A DNA stretch of 64,000 bases from Cenococcum geophilum 1.58 (taxonomy: Eukaryota; Ascomycota; Dothideomycetes; Gloniales; Gloniaceae). Within the stretch, counting starts at the first letter, position 1; each line of letters starts with the position of its first letter. Made by a program: the position numbers and the translations under genes. The stretch lies in NCBI GenBank assembly GCA_001692895.1, contig KV748179.1, positions 1,550,001 to 1,614,000 of the forward strand, in the 5' to 3' direction. The notes below the pieces were generated by a model. That model was not told the DNA's origin and did not search any database. It saw only the letters and a program-made list of their open reading frames with translations. This document shows positions 1-14,034 of the stretch, piece after piece.

Positions 1-2960
1 TTTAACTTTAATCTAATATATAAAAACTTGTTCCTTTATACGCAAACAATAATAAGATATTCTTAATATAGAAGTAACTAAATAGAAACAAAATACTAAG
101 CCAAAGAAATCCTAATTAACGCCTTAATTCTTAATAAATGCCAAAAGATAAAAATGTAATTATAAATATCTTTCCCTATAAGAAATCTCTTATACCTTAA
201 ACTTCTTAGGATCTCTATCTATAGTAGGATCTACCTTTCTCTTACGTACACTTCTTCTTAATATCTCTTTTAATAAATCCTCTAATATCTTTCCTAGTTA
301 ATCTCCTTACTTATATAGTTTACTCCTCTTAGCTATCTCTATTATAACATCTTTAAGTAGTTTATATATCTTAGCATAACAGCGAAGGAGACTGGGATTC
401 TCAGCATAGTATAATGCAAGTCTCTTTAGTGGTATATCCACGGCTAAAATCTAGGTAGGATACTAGTATATTACTACAGTAGGGCCAAATATAGATATAA
501 ATGATTTATAACTAGGGCTTTGGAGATATCTTAAGTCCTTTCTTATATAACAAGAAGGCAACTATAAGATACTTCAGTTATCTACGTGAAATTATAGCAT
601 TAGAAATTGTTAATACTTTAGATAGGGGAGATGCAACTCTAAGAAATGTTATAAGATTAGCTAAGCTATTCTCTACTTACTTATTAGTATTACTAAATAA
701 ATATAGGGGTCTTATAAATATACCTTAGGTTACTGGCAAAACGTGTTTAGAAACCGTAACTATATCCGCCGGTTAAGGCAAGTCTATCTTGGCCTCGCTA
801 TAGTCCTTTATTGGCTTAGGTAAGCCTATCTTAGCTTTGCCGTGGCCTTCTAAGTCCCTAAAGTAATTATAGTATATTTTTTATATACCTCCCTAAACTG
901 TATCCTCTTATATATTACCCTTTATATTGTCTTTATTTTTATAAGGATTAACTTTATTAGGTGTTCGAGCAGGCGTATAAGGCATTTATTTCTGCATAGG
1001 GTTAGAAAGCTACAATTATTTCTCCTCCCCGCTACTAGATACTATATCTTTATTATTAATATAATTCTAGGATAATTTAAGGTTTCTAGTAGGTTAATAA
1101 TTAGGTATATTACCTTCGGGACAGTAGCATATAGTAATATTTCTATAAGCACTGGTTAAGGACCTATAGGTTATATCAGCAATATATCTAAGCTTAGTTA
1201 AGGTAATATATATAATATCTAGTATTCCTATAAAGATCCTAAGGAGTATATAATTAAGAGGTTAGGTTTAGAGGTAAGTTAATTTAATAGTATATAAGAA
1301 CTAAGAGCATAATATTTATATTCCATTTCTCTTCTAGGGTGGAGTTAGGATAAAAGGTAAAAGGGAAAGGCGGAGCACACCAGCCGCCCTTTTCCACCCT
1401 ATATAGTATCTATAATATAATATTTAGTAGCTATAATTACTCTTAGCTTATATATTATCTGCGCTTAAGACTGTAGGCCCCTAGAGTGATTTATAAGTAA
1501 GGCATTATTAGGAGTAGCTATTAGCTAAGCTATTACTAAATTTAAATGGCTAACAATCCCTAATAGACGCTGTATACCTTAGTAGGGTTTAGAAGAATTT
1601 GCATAAAGTTATAAACTAAAACTAGAAGTTAATAATAACCCCTAATAACGCCTCTCTTAATAGGAATAGCATTATATAATCTACTTCTAACACTTATCCT
1701 TCTTAGGGCAAGACACTACCTAAGTAATAGACTTATTCTAGCCAGTTAATCTTATATATTAACCCTCTATCTATAGTAAAGGAGCTATTAGTGCTTATAG
1801 GGTAGTTTAATTAGTATTCTAGCTAAGCCCTTTATAAGCGCTCCACCTTATACAAGCGGTAATTAACTTTTATTAATATGCTTTACGTTAGAAGAGATCT
1901 TTTACTTAAGGCGCTAAGCAGTTAGTACTTAGAGGTCTATAGGCTTGTTCTATATCCTAATAATATTAACTACAATTTCTCCTTAAGCAGTATCCTATAA
2001 CCTCAAGTACCTATAAATATAGCGTCCCTAAATTATTAGCTAGTAAGTAGGCGTTTATAGGTAGAGAAACCAACTTTAGAGATAACAATGGTAATATAAA
2101 GGCATTAGCTGGTTAGGAAAGTAATTTTAGTAATAAGAATTAAGAATAGGATATAGAGACATTATCTAATAAAGAAAATAGTTTTAGTACTAGAGATTAA
2201 GAAATAGGGGTAGATAGTAATAAAGAGATATTAAGCAATAAGGCTATATGGGCGTCGGTTAGATATAGTGGCCTTAGCTTTATAGTCTTAAATCTATAAG
2301 TATAGGATATAAATATAAAGAAGATTTCTAATAAAAGCTAGTAAAAGGGTTAAAACTTTAGCCTCTTTTTATTTAGCTTATCGTAAAATAAAACAATATT
2401 TTACTATTCTTACTAGAGTCTTTACCTACTTAACTTATAGTAAGCTATAAAGCATTTACAATAATCTATGCTTTTACTTAAATTTATTTATTTACTACCT
2501 TAAAAGCGATAATAAAAGGTAAATCTATGCTAAGAACCTAAGATTTTTTAAATTTCTTATAGACCTAGGATATATACTACCTTAGCAACTATTAGTTGTG
2601 TTTAAGACTACGGTACTTATAAATTTATATCTTAAGGATATAAACATATTTTTTATAGTATTTTCTTTTTATTTAAATTATTTCTCTACTTATAGTATAT
2701 AGCAGTTATTTATCTATTCCGATATAGTAGGAAGGAGTAGTTAGGTTACGCGAGGGGGTTTAGACTTATAGCTACGCTTATAGGGCTATTTATATAGGAA
2801 CTTCTCTAGGTATATATAAGGGGACTTTAAGTCGTTATAAAGTTTATAGGGGTCTTTATATAGGAACTTCTTTAATATTTCTAGATTTGGGACTTATATA
2901 TTTCTTTTTTTTTATAGTTCTAGTATTTTCCTAATATTTACTTCCTATTTATATACTAGG
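1..2960. repeat. RIP-degraded AT-rich tract, no identifiable gene
   Basis: Very AT-rich DNA dominated by TA steps, with CpA nearly absent and stops in every frame. This is the pattern left by repeat-induced point mutation of multicopy DNA. Short GC-richer fragments remain, for example near 760-840 and 1370-1395, but I could not assign a transposon family. No open frame of useful length exists on either strand. Confidence 0.7.
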
Positions 2961-2989
2961 TGTTAATAGAGGGCGCTAGGTTAAATTAC

Positions 2990-3540
2990 CCTGCTTATAT
3001 AATTACCCTACTTATATAATTACCTAATTTACACAATTACCTAGCTTACATAATCGCCTAGCTCGCACGATTACCTAGCTCGCAGGATTTCCCAACTCCC
3101 ATAAGCACTATACTTGCACAGTTACCTAGCCTATAGGATCGGCTAGCTCCCACAAGCATCCAGCTTACACAATTACCCAGTTTACATGATTGCCCAGCTC
3201 GCACAATTACCTAGCTCGTAGGATTTCCTAGCTCCTATAAGCACCATACTCGCACAGTCACCTAACTTATAGGATCGGCCAGCTCGCATAATCACCCAGT
3301 TCGCATAATCGCCTAGCTCGTACGATTACCTAGCTTATAGGATTTCCCAGCTCCTATAAGCACTATACTCGCATAGTTACCTAGCTTGTAGGATCGGCCA
3401 GCTCCTATAAGCATCTAGCTTATATAATTACCCAATTTGTACAATCGCCTAGCTTGTACAATTACCTAGCTTATAGGATTGCCTAGCTTATATAAGCACT
3501 ATACTTATACAGTTACCTAGCTTACATAATTAAAGCCAAA
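2990..3540. repeat. Minisatellite with 17-bp units and a higher-order period
   Basis: A tandem array built from variants of a roughly 17-bp unit of the form CCTAGCTCGCACGATTA. A variant unit reading GCACTATACTTGCACAG (and close forms) recurs near 3105, 3241, 3360 and 3497. The spacings of about 136, 119 and 137 bp equal 8, 7 and 8 units. This indicates a higher-order repeat in which blocks of units were amplified together. Differences between units are largely C/T, as expected if RIP acted on the array. Confidence 0.8.
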
Positions 3541-4751
3541 GTTATTAAACCTATTAATACCCTATTTATACGCTAGACATTAATTAAAGGGCGCTAAGTT
3601 AGACCACTCTACTTATATAATTACTTACCTTATAGAATCTCCTAGCTCCTATAAGCCCCTAGCTCCTATAACCTCCTAGCTTATAAAACTAAAGCTATAG
3701 CTACTAAATCTAGTAAAATCCTAGCTATATATTTAGAAGGCGCTACGCCTAACTACCTAGCTAGCTCTTTTTATAAAATTCCTTAATTAATTAATAGTGC
3801 CTAAAGGAAAGTAAGAAACAATAGTTAAAGTAGTAAAATATAAATATAGGAGCATTTATAAGCGCGTATTAAATTTATCCTCTAATAGCTAGTACTATTT
3901 AATTTTAATCTAATAAACTGCGCTAAATATATAGTACTTTAAGACTCTAAGACTAAAGATAAACTATAACCAAAGCCTGGTAGAATTTGGTAGAACTTAG
4001 CAAGTTGGCAGAACTTAGCAGAATTCGGCAAGTCGGCAGAACTTGGCAGAACTTAACAGAATTTAGTAGGTAACGCGCCCTAACACCGTTACAGCTACGG
4101 AGCTACGGAGCTACGTACGGACTTCTACACCACCAGCCTTGCGGGCCGCTGGCCCTCGCCCTACCTAGACGACCGGACCAACTAGGACGGAACTTAGGAC
4201 CTAGCCATATACCCCACCGGACGGACCCAGGAGTACGCATTAAGATGGCTTTTCTGTAGCGCCTTAAGGAGACGTCTACTTATGCTTAGCAGCTACTATT
4301 TAGAAGAGAGGCTATACAGGCCGCATAATAGTAGAAGGAGAGGTTTTATCCGGCTATAGCTATACGGTTTCCCTTTTATATATATATACCTATATAGACC
4401 CACTATATAGACCCTAACGGGAGCCGCAATAGCGTAATTAAATATCTTATCTTATAACCAGAGCCTTATTACTACTACCCCTCTTATTTACAGCTCCTAG
4501 TATTAGTATTATAGCTACCTTCCCTAATAAAACTTATATTTACACCTAGAATAATAAAGGTGCGTATATTTATAAACTTTAATAGGTCTGTATCTAGCTC
4601 TATATTTACAAACTATAATAGGTCTATACCTAGCTCTATATTAACACTTTCTTATTATTAGCAGTACTATATAAATATAAGCAGGTATACTTATACAGTA
4701 CTAAGTTTCTATATCCGACATATCTAACTCTTTATTTAGTTTACTTATAAA
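3541..4751. repeat. RIP-degraded repeat with a GC-richer core
   Basis: Degraded repeat DNA. At 3975-4065 short units containing GGCAGAACTTAGCAGAA are repeated in tandem. Segment 4080-4240 is much richer in GC and CpG than its flanks and could be the start of a transposon coding region, but no frame stays open. Gypsy copy A begins at the right edge. Confidence 0.45.
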
Positions 4752-5172
4752 TATAACGGAGCCTTATAGCAAGAACTACGGTAAACTTATTAATAGGCTA
4801 GGTATGTAGGTAATACAGAAAGTTAATAACGTAATAATAACTAGTAGAGTGGTTGCCTAACAGATTAACTCTAATTATATTCTAAGAATTACTATAAGGA
4901 AAGGAACTATCTAGGTAGGGACTGCGGGTCCTTAAATACATAACCGTACTCCTAAGAAAGTTGTTACTCTATCTACTTTATCTACTTTATTTACTTTATA
5001 ATAGATCTTATAGATTATATAGATTATATAAATCATATTACATAACTCTGCTTACTATTCCTCGTTATATAGTTTTATAGGCTCTATTCTAAACCATATT
5101 TATATTAACTAATTAGCTTCTTCTAACTCTTCTCTAAGTAGTTATAATATTGTACTTAAAGCGTCTATAACA
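4752..5172 (-). repeat. 3' LTR of gypsy copy A
   Basis: It matches the LTRs at 12356, 50675 and 58275. On the plus strand the family consensus starts TGTAACGGAGCC and ends GCGTCCGTAACA. Here the start reads TATAACGG, consistent with a G-to-A change. This copy is visibly more TA-converted than its partner at 12356-12778. Confidence 0.92.
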
Positions 5173-5929
5173 CTATCTCCCTCCTCTTTATCTTCGTCCT
5201 TAAAGATACCTAGTATCTCTAGGTTATTTACTAGAGGTATAATATCCGTCTAATTAACTTAGTTAATATCTTTACTTATTATACCTAAAGCATCTTTTTC
5301 CTTATCTATAGCCCGTCGGTCTTGTACTATTGCTATAATATTATCTCTTAGTAAAATAATACCATCTCTATATTCTCGTTATGTAAAAGAGGAATTAGTT
5401 TATATTACGCTAGCAAGTCCCTTATCTTAGCAACCCTCTTTATATTTAGAGTGCACTAAAGCAAACATTTAGTTATCTTACGATGTTTGCTTAATCTCTA
5501 ACGCTAAATATACGCGCCCTATTACTCTTAATAGCCTTTAAATACCCTTATTAATTGCTACTAGGGTCTTAGATTTAATCTACTGCTATAAAGCTTAATA
5601 ATAAGCTCTTAGTTACTCTCGCTAAACTTTATTATTCCTATAACACTAAAAAAGAGGTTATTAATGCTTAATAAAGGGCTCTTAATTCTCATCTTGCTGC
5701 GTCTACTTAGTTAATTTATCTTAAGAAAGTTTGTAAGAAGGTTTATTCTAAGAAGTAGAAACTTATAGAATAAGGTTTATAGGAACTTAGCAATAAAAGA
5801 ACGGATTCTCTTCTAACAGAGAAGGAAATAACTCTAAGTAGTTCGGTAATTGTTCCTCCTAGGTCCCCCTTAGGTAGCTCATTCTTTAGCGATCCTTTTT
5901 TATTAATACTGCCTAACCTTTTCTCTTTT

Positions 5930-8800
5930 AATACTCCTATACCTTTCCTATAGCGTTCTTTAAATTTTCTAGTAGCTCCTAGGTAGTCTCATTATAGCCT
6001 ATCTACTTTACTTCGTACTATATTTTATTATTAACGTCCTTATAACTAACGATCTTTAAAACTTGCTATTTATCTTCCTTTTATCCTCTATACGTGTCTG
6101 CTTTATAAACTAATAGCTTAATATTCCTATATACTGGCTCTAGTATCGTAATATACTATATAGGGTAGATCTTCATTTTAGCTAGTAAGTTTAACTTAAA
6201 CGTAACCGGTGAAATCCTCTACGTAATTTTAAAAGGTCCTAGTCTAACGTAGTTTAACTTCTTACTTAGTCGTTAACTCTTAAAATTTTTATATAGTAGC
6301 TACACTTTATCTCCCTCCTTAAGGTCTGGTCCCTTAGATCTCTTAACATTATAGTACTTTTTTATTCTTTACTGTACTACCTTTACTGTTTCTATAAGGT
6401 TTATATAAAGATTTATTAGCATCTCTATTCTTTACTTAGCTGTACTACTTATTTTTTTTTACTTAACGTAGCGATAGTAATGTTCTTAGCTTATATCCGT
6501 AATTCGCCTTAAATAGTAATGTTCCTATTCCTTTTTAAGGTGTCGTATTATATACGAACTATACTACTAGTAATAATAATACCCAATTATTTTGTGTATA
6601 ATTAATATAGTGTCTTAGATACTGCTCTAGTGTCTAATTTAATCTTTCCATTTAACCGTCTGTCTACAGATAATATGCGGTAGAAGTTACTACTTAAACT
6701 CCTTATTCCACTAAAAATACCTCCTAGAATACTACTATAAATCTTAGATCCCTATCTAATATAATCTTATTTAGTGCTCTATATCTTATAAATACTTCTT
6801 TAATATAGATTCTAGTAATATCTTCCGCTAAGATTTCTTCTATATATACTATAAAGTATCCCTACTTTATTAGCTTATCTACTATTACTAAGATTACATT
6901 ATAGTTTTACCCGGTAATAGGATCTCTTAATTTTAGCAACTTTATAATAAAGTCCTATAATATAACCTCCCATGGTCTCTCTAGTATTTTAATAGGTTAT
7001 AGCTCTCTATATAGCTTATACCTCATTAGTTTATTTCTTTAGTAATTTAGATATTTCTTTATAACTTATCTTACTAGTCTCTAAATTCTATTAATAATAT
7101 ACTCCTTTTAGAGTTTTAATACTAAGCCCGTAGCTCTATTATATTCTTAAGTTAATCCCTTATAGAATAACTTAATAAACTCTTTTATAATGTTTCTTAG
7201 CATATATATTACTTCTCTATTTTTATACTGCTCTAAGTTTAGATTCTCTACCTATACGTCTTAAATCTTTTATAACTAGTTACTTTTTAGTAATTTATAG
7301 GTCTAACTAATTTCTTCTATTACTGTAATTTTCGGATAATTATATCTAATTAATCCGTCTATGTCTTTTTATAGTAAAGCCCCTAATGGCTTTTTATTAT
7401 TTTATAGTTTAGCCTTTCTACTTAGAGTATCTGCTTATGCATTATCTGTACCCTTAGTATGCTAAATCTTAAAATAGTATTCTATAAGTATCTCTACCCA
7501 TCTAACCTATCTCTAATTAAGTTCTTTTGTTATTAGAAACCCTATTAGGTTCTTATAATCCGTCTTAACTATAAATAACTTCTTTATACCTTATAAGAAT
7601 GCTCTCTATTCCTAAAGCACTATAACTATACCTAACAACTCCTTATTATAGATGTTATAGTTTAGTTCTAGTAGTGTTATCTTCCAACTATAGTATATTA
7701 CTAGGTGCTATCCATCCTTATATTTCTATAGAAAGTATACCCCTAGTATAAAGTCTAATATATCTATTTCAACCACTATCTCTAGCTTTAGTTAGTAGAT
7801 TTTAAGGATTAGGTCTTAAGTAAATAACTCCTTAACCTCCTTAAATAGTTTCCTCTATTCTTCTCCCTATACCTAAGGTTTTTCTTTCTTTATTAACCTT
7901 ATAAATAGCTTAATATCCTTTAATTATTAAGCTATAAACCTTCTACAGTAATTACAAACCCCTAAAAATAATCTTAACTGCGTAATGTTCTCTAGTTCTT
8001 ACTAATTTACTATAGCCTTAATCTTCTTTAGATTTATACTAAGTTAGCTTAATTTAATAATAAATTTAATAAAATCTGTCTTCCTAGTAAAGAACTTGTA
8101 TTTTTTAATTACTACTAGTATTTGTTTCTTCTATAGTCTCTCTAAAACCCATTTAACATATTTTCCGTATTCCTCCTTACTTATTAAGTAGATAATAATA
8201 TCGTTAAGGTATACTATAATAAATTCATCTAAGTATTCTCTTAATATATTATTAATACGTTTTTGGAACATTGCTAGTATATTTATAAGCCCGAACTATA
8301 TTACTAATGGTTTATATAGTCCTTCCTTTAACCTAAAGGCTGCCTTTTATTCGTTACCTTCCTTAATTCTAATCTAATAGTACGCCTATCTTAGATCTAT
8401 CTTTATAAAGATTTACGCATTACCGATCCTATCTTAGATTTCGCTAATTAAGGGTAAAGGATACCTATCCTTCCTAGTAATGCTATTTAACTGTTTATAG
8501 TTAATACATAGCCTAAGTTTTCCGTTTTTCTCTAGTATAAATAGTACTAGATAGCCTGCTAATAACTATAATAGTCTAATATATCCCTTTCGTAAGTTCT
8601 CCTAGATAAACTCCTTTAATACTCTCCCTTCTTCTTTAGTAAGCTTATAGATTAAAAAGAATCTAGGACTTATTCCTAGCTCTAATTCTATCTTATAGTC
8701 CTATACTATATACTCTAACAGCTTTTTACTTTTTAGTAACTATAGTTTTTTGCCGTACTTATGGTATCTCTTTAGTATATAGCTTAGTCCTTTATCTGTT
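5930..8800 (-). pseudogene. Broken pol of gypsy copy A (RT, RNase H, integrase, chromodomain)
   Basis: Conceptual translation of the minus strand shows the reverse transcriptase core near 8198-8240 as FIIVYLNDIII. The usual catalytic YLDD has become YLND, which fits a GAC-to-AAC change. The integrase segment around 6636-6684 aligns with the conserved YxPQTDGQTERxNQ block and contains stop codons. At about 5930-6085 a chromodomain is recognisable from YEVK, GYNETT and ELLENLKNAI. The chromodomain would have directed integration towards heterochromatin. Stops are scattered through all domains, so it is a pseudogene. Protease and RNase H are inferred from position only. Confidence 0.85.
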
Positions 8801-11199
8801 TTTTTATAGGTCGCCCCTACTTAGTACTATACTATCTTAGCTTATTATTATGTCTTACAGCGTTAAGTATCCCTAATATTGACCTAACCTATAATTAATT
8901 AATCCTTAGATTGTATTCCTGTAACTAAGGCATTCCTAGTACTGCCTTATTATTCTCTAATAGTAATATATTAAAAGACATCTTAATTTATCTCCCTTTA
9001 ATGGTTATCTAAATAGGTCCTATTTTAAGATTAATAATACCTCCTCCGTAGGCTATCGGATCTCCTAAAATTATAACTAATAAATAAGGGTACTCTCTTT
9101 GCCTATATAGTAGCCCTATTCTTTTAACTGCTACTAGTAAGATATAGTTCCTTATTGCTCTACTATCTACTAATACTTTAAACTACTAATCTTGCCATTT
9201 AACTTATAAATTTAGGTGTTGTCCTTAAATTCCTTTAAGGGTTTAAGGCTTTACTACTAGCTCCCTTTAGTCCCGTAAGCCTTTACTTTTCCTAACTATT
9301 AACTACTAGATCCTTATATACTTAACTTATTCTTTAGCTAATGCTTTATTTGCTTTTTATCCTTAATATACTATAAACACGTGTTCTCTAGATATTTCTA
9401 CTACTATTATCCGTCTAAGTATTCTTCCGTAAGGAATCTTTTTAGTTAAAGTATTAAGTCTCCTAACTTCTAAACTTCTATTAGATGCCAGCTGTGTATA
9501 TACTTAGTATTTCTATACTATTACTTATCTAGCGCCTAATATATCCTTATAGGGTATTTCCGGTTCTTTTCTTTTAGATTTCTATATATCTTATATATAT
9601 TATCCATATATATAATCCATAATAGCGTATAGTACGTTAGGTGCTTTAGGTTAACTCTTAGTTTATCTTTATTCTTAAGTTTAAACCTCTATTATATTAA
9701 TCTAAACGTTATAACTTTATTTACAGGTACTAAGATACGTCTTTTACTTCTCTAGTCCTCTAATTATTCCTTTAGATCTTTTAACGTTATAATTAAGGCT
9801 CCCTTAATATAATTTATTACTTTTTCCGTAATTAGGTAGTCCTAAATAACTCTCTCGTCCAACTATATATAGAAATCTTCCTACTCGTTATTATGTCTTT
9901 GCCTATACCACTTTTAGTATAGCTGTTAGAGTATATATAGTTTATCCGTAAGGAAGTATCTTCTTATTACTATATTATAACAGCCCTTTATATACCGTTC
10001 CTTAAACCTAGTTAGAATTCCTAGATCCTCTTTATTTTCTAGTTTAATAAGCTACTTAGCTTTTAGCGTGCCTACTCTCGGCCTATTAGTAATTCTTTAT
10101 ACCAGTACTCTATCTTATATATAGCCTAGTGTACTAAATTCTATATCTAGTTTCTTTTCTTGCTATATAATAATTCTTGCTCTAAATTTATCTATAGTTT
10201 CTCATTTTTTACGTCTTGTAATTAAATCCTTAAAGTTCTCTTACTTCTTAATTATAGTATCAACTTTTTAATCTTTAGGCTAAACACTACATTCCCCTAG
10301 TAAGTCCTCTAGGTCTATATATCTATCTCCTAGTCTAATTACTATTTATACTGCGGATTCTCTAATCTGTGGCGAAGCTTCTTACCTCTTACTTATGGGT
10401 GACCTTATTTATACTCCGAATTCTTAGTCTCTTAGATCCTTTAATCCTAAGCTTACTTCTTTCTTAAGCTGCGCTCTAGCCTTAGTCCAACTAGGCTTTA
10501 TAGGTATTCTTATCCCATCTTAAGAGTCTTAAATCTTACTTATCTTACTTTAAGAATCTTATACCTTTAGGAAACTTCGTCCTAAGCTTATTTATATATT
10601 GCTGAACTAAGCTACTACTCTACTCCATTGGTTATCATCCGTTATAGGTCCCTAAGCATACCTTATCTCGTCTTAAGAATCTTAGTTATCTCTTATCTTA
10701 TCTTAAGAATCTTAAGCCTTTAGCCTTTTACCTTTATTAAGTAGTAAGCTAGCACTAGCAGTTGTCTACTTACTTAATTGTCTTTAAATATTACTCCTTC
10801 CGTCTTATAAAGTAATGGATACCGTATCTAATAGTATTATAATACCCGTTACTAAACCTTACTTTATAGCGGTTTCAGTTTCTGCTTCTATTACATTATT
10901 AAGGTTTAGATACCCCTAGTTAGTTCCTTCTTTTTCCTTATTACTGTTAATTAATAAGTACTCTAACTCTATTATTATTATTACTAATCTTTATCTGTAT
11001 ATTACCATAATATCTTAATCTAGCTTATAGAGTTAATCTTATTCTTTATCTAACTCTTTAGTTCCTTTAAGCCCTCTTAACTCTAGCTCTTATAGCCAAT
11101 AGCTTATACCGTACTTAGCGTCTTTATAAATTTGGTATGCGTTATTATAATAAAACGCAAAACTTTTAATTAAACACTCTTTTGTTCCTTGTAGTACAC

Positions 11200-12300
11200 T
11201 ATTATCCCTCTATATATATGTGTTATATACTATTAGTCTAGTTCCCTTTACTACGTAGTAACTCTAACCACTTCTATAGTCTCTAGCGAAATAACCCTAT
11301 TTTCCGCAATTTATATAAGCTCTATCTTTAAACTATTGCTTTTGCTATAAAGTCCGCTTAAATATCTTCTGTTAATAAGATCCTTAATTTAGCCTATACT
11401 TCTTAGTCCTATAATTACTTAATCCTTAACTTTTAGGTTTCTATAGTTATTTTCCCCATCTTTTACGGGTTTCTTTAATACCGCTTAGGTCTATTAGCTC
11501 TGCGCCATACCATAGTTTCTAATTTAACTTTAGTTATTGCGTACTTTACGTCTTATACAACTATAGAACTCTATCTTAGCCCTTTTTAGCCTATTCCCTT
11601 TAGAAGATCCTATTGTTAATCTTAATCGCTTAATCTATTAATTCCCTAAGGGTATCCGCATCTTTTATTAAAATAATTACGTCCTGGACTTTTACCTTAA
11701 GTCCCTACTTATACTATGCTATAAGCGCCTTATCGTTCTATTTAACCTACGTAGCTAACGTTTAAAACTACGTTGTATACTTAATTACTAAGGTTCGCTG
11801 TGTTAGGTCCTAAAGCTTCCTTTTTGCTATAGTTATTGCTTCCGGGTCCCTAAACATTTGTGTTAATTATTCCGCGAATCTAGTCCAGCTTATAAATATA
11901 TATCGTACTTCCTAATTAGTGGTCGTTATACCATTATCTTATATTTCCGTAAGGTAGAATTTAAACCATTTAAGCGCCCTTCCTATTAGGAATAATCCTG
12001 CGTACGCTACTTAATCCATAGGTAACGCTAGCTTTACTCCTTCCTGTATAACTTTAAAGTACATTTACATAGGGAATCCTTTAAGCTTTAATCTCTCTCC
12101 TAAAAATCGTTTAATTAAAGGTAACTTAACCTTAGCTGCTTCTATTCCGTTAACCCTATTTTTAAGTGCCCTGTTATTATCTATTAACTAATTGACTATT
12201 ACTTATAACTATCCGATTGTGACTAGTTACAAATTAGTATCTACTATACTAGTGTTATTACCTAACCCTAAGGTCGTTACTGCCGTCGATAGCGTCGTTA
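11200..12300 (-). pseudogene. Broken gag of gypsy copy A
   Basis: This region precedes pol, just inside the 5' LTR. Around 11281-11332 the minus-strand translation reads YINCGK, a stop, then GYFARDYR. That matches a CCHC zinc knuckle (CYNCGKxGHFARDC) with two Cys codons changed to Tyr and Gln to stop, all explainable by G-to-A changes on this strand. The rest of gag is too degraded to delimit. Confidence 0.7.
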
Positions 12301-12355
12301 TAGCTGCTTTTAGTGGCATATTGTTTAACTTCTAAGACCGTAACTAGGTAGTAAT

Positions 12356-12778
12356 TGTATAACGGAGCCTTGTAGTAAGAACTACGGTAGACTCGTTAAT
12401 AGGCTAGGTATATAGGTAATGCAGGAAGTTAATAACGTAATAATAACTGGTAGAGTGGTTGCCTAACAGATTAACTCTAATTGTATTCTAAGAATTACTA
12501 TAAGGAAAGGAACTATCTAGGTAGGGACTGCGGGTCCTTAAATACATAACCATACTCCTAAGAAAGTCGTTACTCTGTCTGCTCTATCTGCTCTATTCGC
12601 TCTGTAATAAATCTTATAGATTACACAGATTATATAGATCACATCACGTGATTCTGCTTACTATTCCTCGTTACATAGTTCCACAGGCTCTATCCTAGAC
12701 CGTGCTTATATTAACCAACTAGCTTCTTCCAACTCTTCTCTAAGTAGTCGTAATATCGTACTTAAAGCGTCCGTAATA
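12356..12778 (-). repeat. 5' LTR of gypsy copy A
   Basis: It pairs with 4752-5172. The outer part (about 12620-12775) keeps many CpA sites, for example CACATCACGTGA where the partner LTR reads CATATTACATAA. It ends GTCCGTAATA (GTAACA in the less mutated copies) just before the ATAAA target duplication. Confidence 0.92.
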
Positions 12779-12783
12779 ATAAA

Positions 12784-13310
12784 GCACCAAGTTATTATAT
12801 CTAACTCTATATTTAACTCTTTTTCTATTTCCACTAGACATTCCTTATAGACTTTATATTTACATATATATATTATTCCACGCCTTAGCGGACCATCTCT
12901 GTATTAACACTAGCAGTAATTATAATAAGCTTAATAATTAAAAAGGCCAGACTTATATAATATTAGACTAGATAGCTAAATATAGGAGGCTAGAAGTAAC
13001 TATCCTCTATAACTTCCATTATAGGAAACCTATATAGCCTATATTAGCACCACTAAAACAGCAATAGTAGTTAAGGCCTATATAGGTTTACACTATGCAT
13101 ATATTAAATACTTATAATTGAGACAACCTGCCCTAAGTCTAAATTCATTATAACAGTACTGTACTTTCTATTAGACTATTTAATATTATTATAGAAGGAT
13201 ATATATATAAATCTAGTATTACTGCGGTAACTGAAATTGTTATTATAGGGCCTATGGAATTATCTAATAGCAAAACTTATAATATGTAATTTGTAACTCT
13301 TAAGGTAATC
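12784..13310. repeat. RIP-degraded spacer, nothing recognised
   Basis: AT-rich, TA-dominated sequence between two LTR elements. No open frame and no similarity to the neighbouring elements is visible. Confidence 0.5.
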
Positions 13311-13529
13311 TGTCTGTATGAGTAGAGGTTGTAAATATTTGGCGTGGAGCGTATGCGGCAGGGGCCGCATGGCGTAGCGTAGGTCACCTGACTACCTACG
13401 GCCCGATAGATAGTCCGACCTTTACTACCCCTTTCTTTCTCTTTTAGTAGACGGAAAGAAGAATATAAATGAATTAAGAACCAGTTACCTTATATTGCAA
13501 TTATAGTACCCCCCCGGGTAATACCGATA
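13311..13529 (+). repeat. Left LTR of the 2.16-kb element
   Basis: It is 219 bp, the same length as the right copy, with differences that are mostly transitions. It contains a GC-rich core around 13340-13400 and a run of C followed by GGG near 13510-13518. Confidence 0.9.
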
Positions 13530-14034
13530 CTAATTAGTGATATCACAGATTAGAATCCGGTGTTATTACGAAGAGAGACAATACGCGATTGCTCCTACTA
13601 AGGCCCGTTAATCGTGTCGCGTTTGCTAAGGAGAACCCTTCCTACCAAGGCCCTGGGAACTCAAAGAACCGACTCCTACTAAGGCTTCGTTCGGTTCGCG
13701 TCCATCACGTAAATTAACCACTTGATAAGGAGAACCCTTCCTACCAAGGCCCTAGGAACTTAAGAACCGACTCCTACTAAGGCTTCGTTTGGTTCGCGTC
13801 CACCACGTAAATCAATACCTAGTATAACCTCTTTACTAAGCGCCAGTACACCCAGCAGCGTTAGTAGCACCCCTACCTATACCTACCTACCTATAATCCC
13901 GACACCGTCTGCTACCTTATAGATCTGCCACGTTAAAAATTACGTTAACAGCACGCCCTAAACGCTAGCGTATCCCCTTCCTTCCTACGGCCTTTGCAAG
14001 CCATAAACACTATAATCTACACTAGTCAATTATG

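Larger units (their letters stand above)
4752..12778 (-). mobile_element. Ty3/gypsy chromovirus, copy A, full length but RIP-inactivated
   Basis: An 8.03-kb LTR retrotransposon on the minus strand with two LTRs of about 421 and 423 bp. A perfect 5-bp target duplication, ATAAA, lies at 4747-4751 and 12779-12783. In transcription order it encodes gag with a zinc-knuckle remnant (about 11.3 kb), reverse transcriptase (YLND at about 8.2 kb), integrase (a QTDGQTER-like stretch near 6.65 kb) and a terminal chromodomain (about 5.93-6.09 kb). The gag-pol order and the chromodomain place it among fungal chromoviruses. Every frame is broken by TAG/TAA at former Gln and Trp codons, so it cannot encode its own proteins. 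Copy B at 50.7-58.7 kb is the same family in the same orientation. Confidence 0.93.

Noticed and set aside
2990-3540. CRISPR-like array
   Set aside because: Units are contiguous and variable, with no constant repeat separated by unique spacers; it is a eukaryotic minisatellite.
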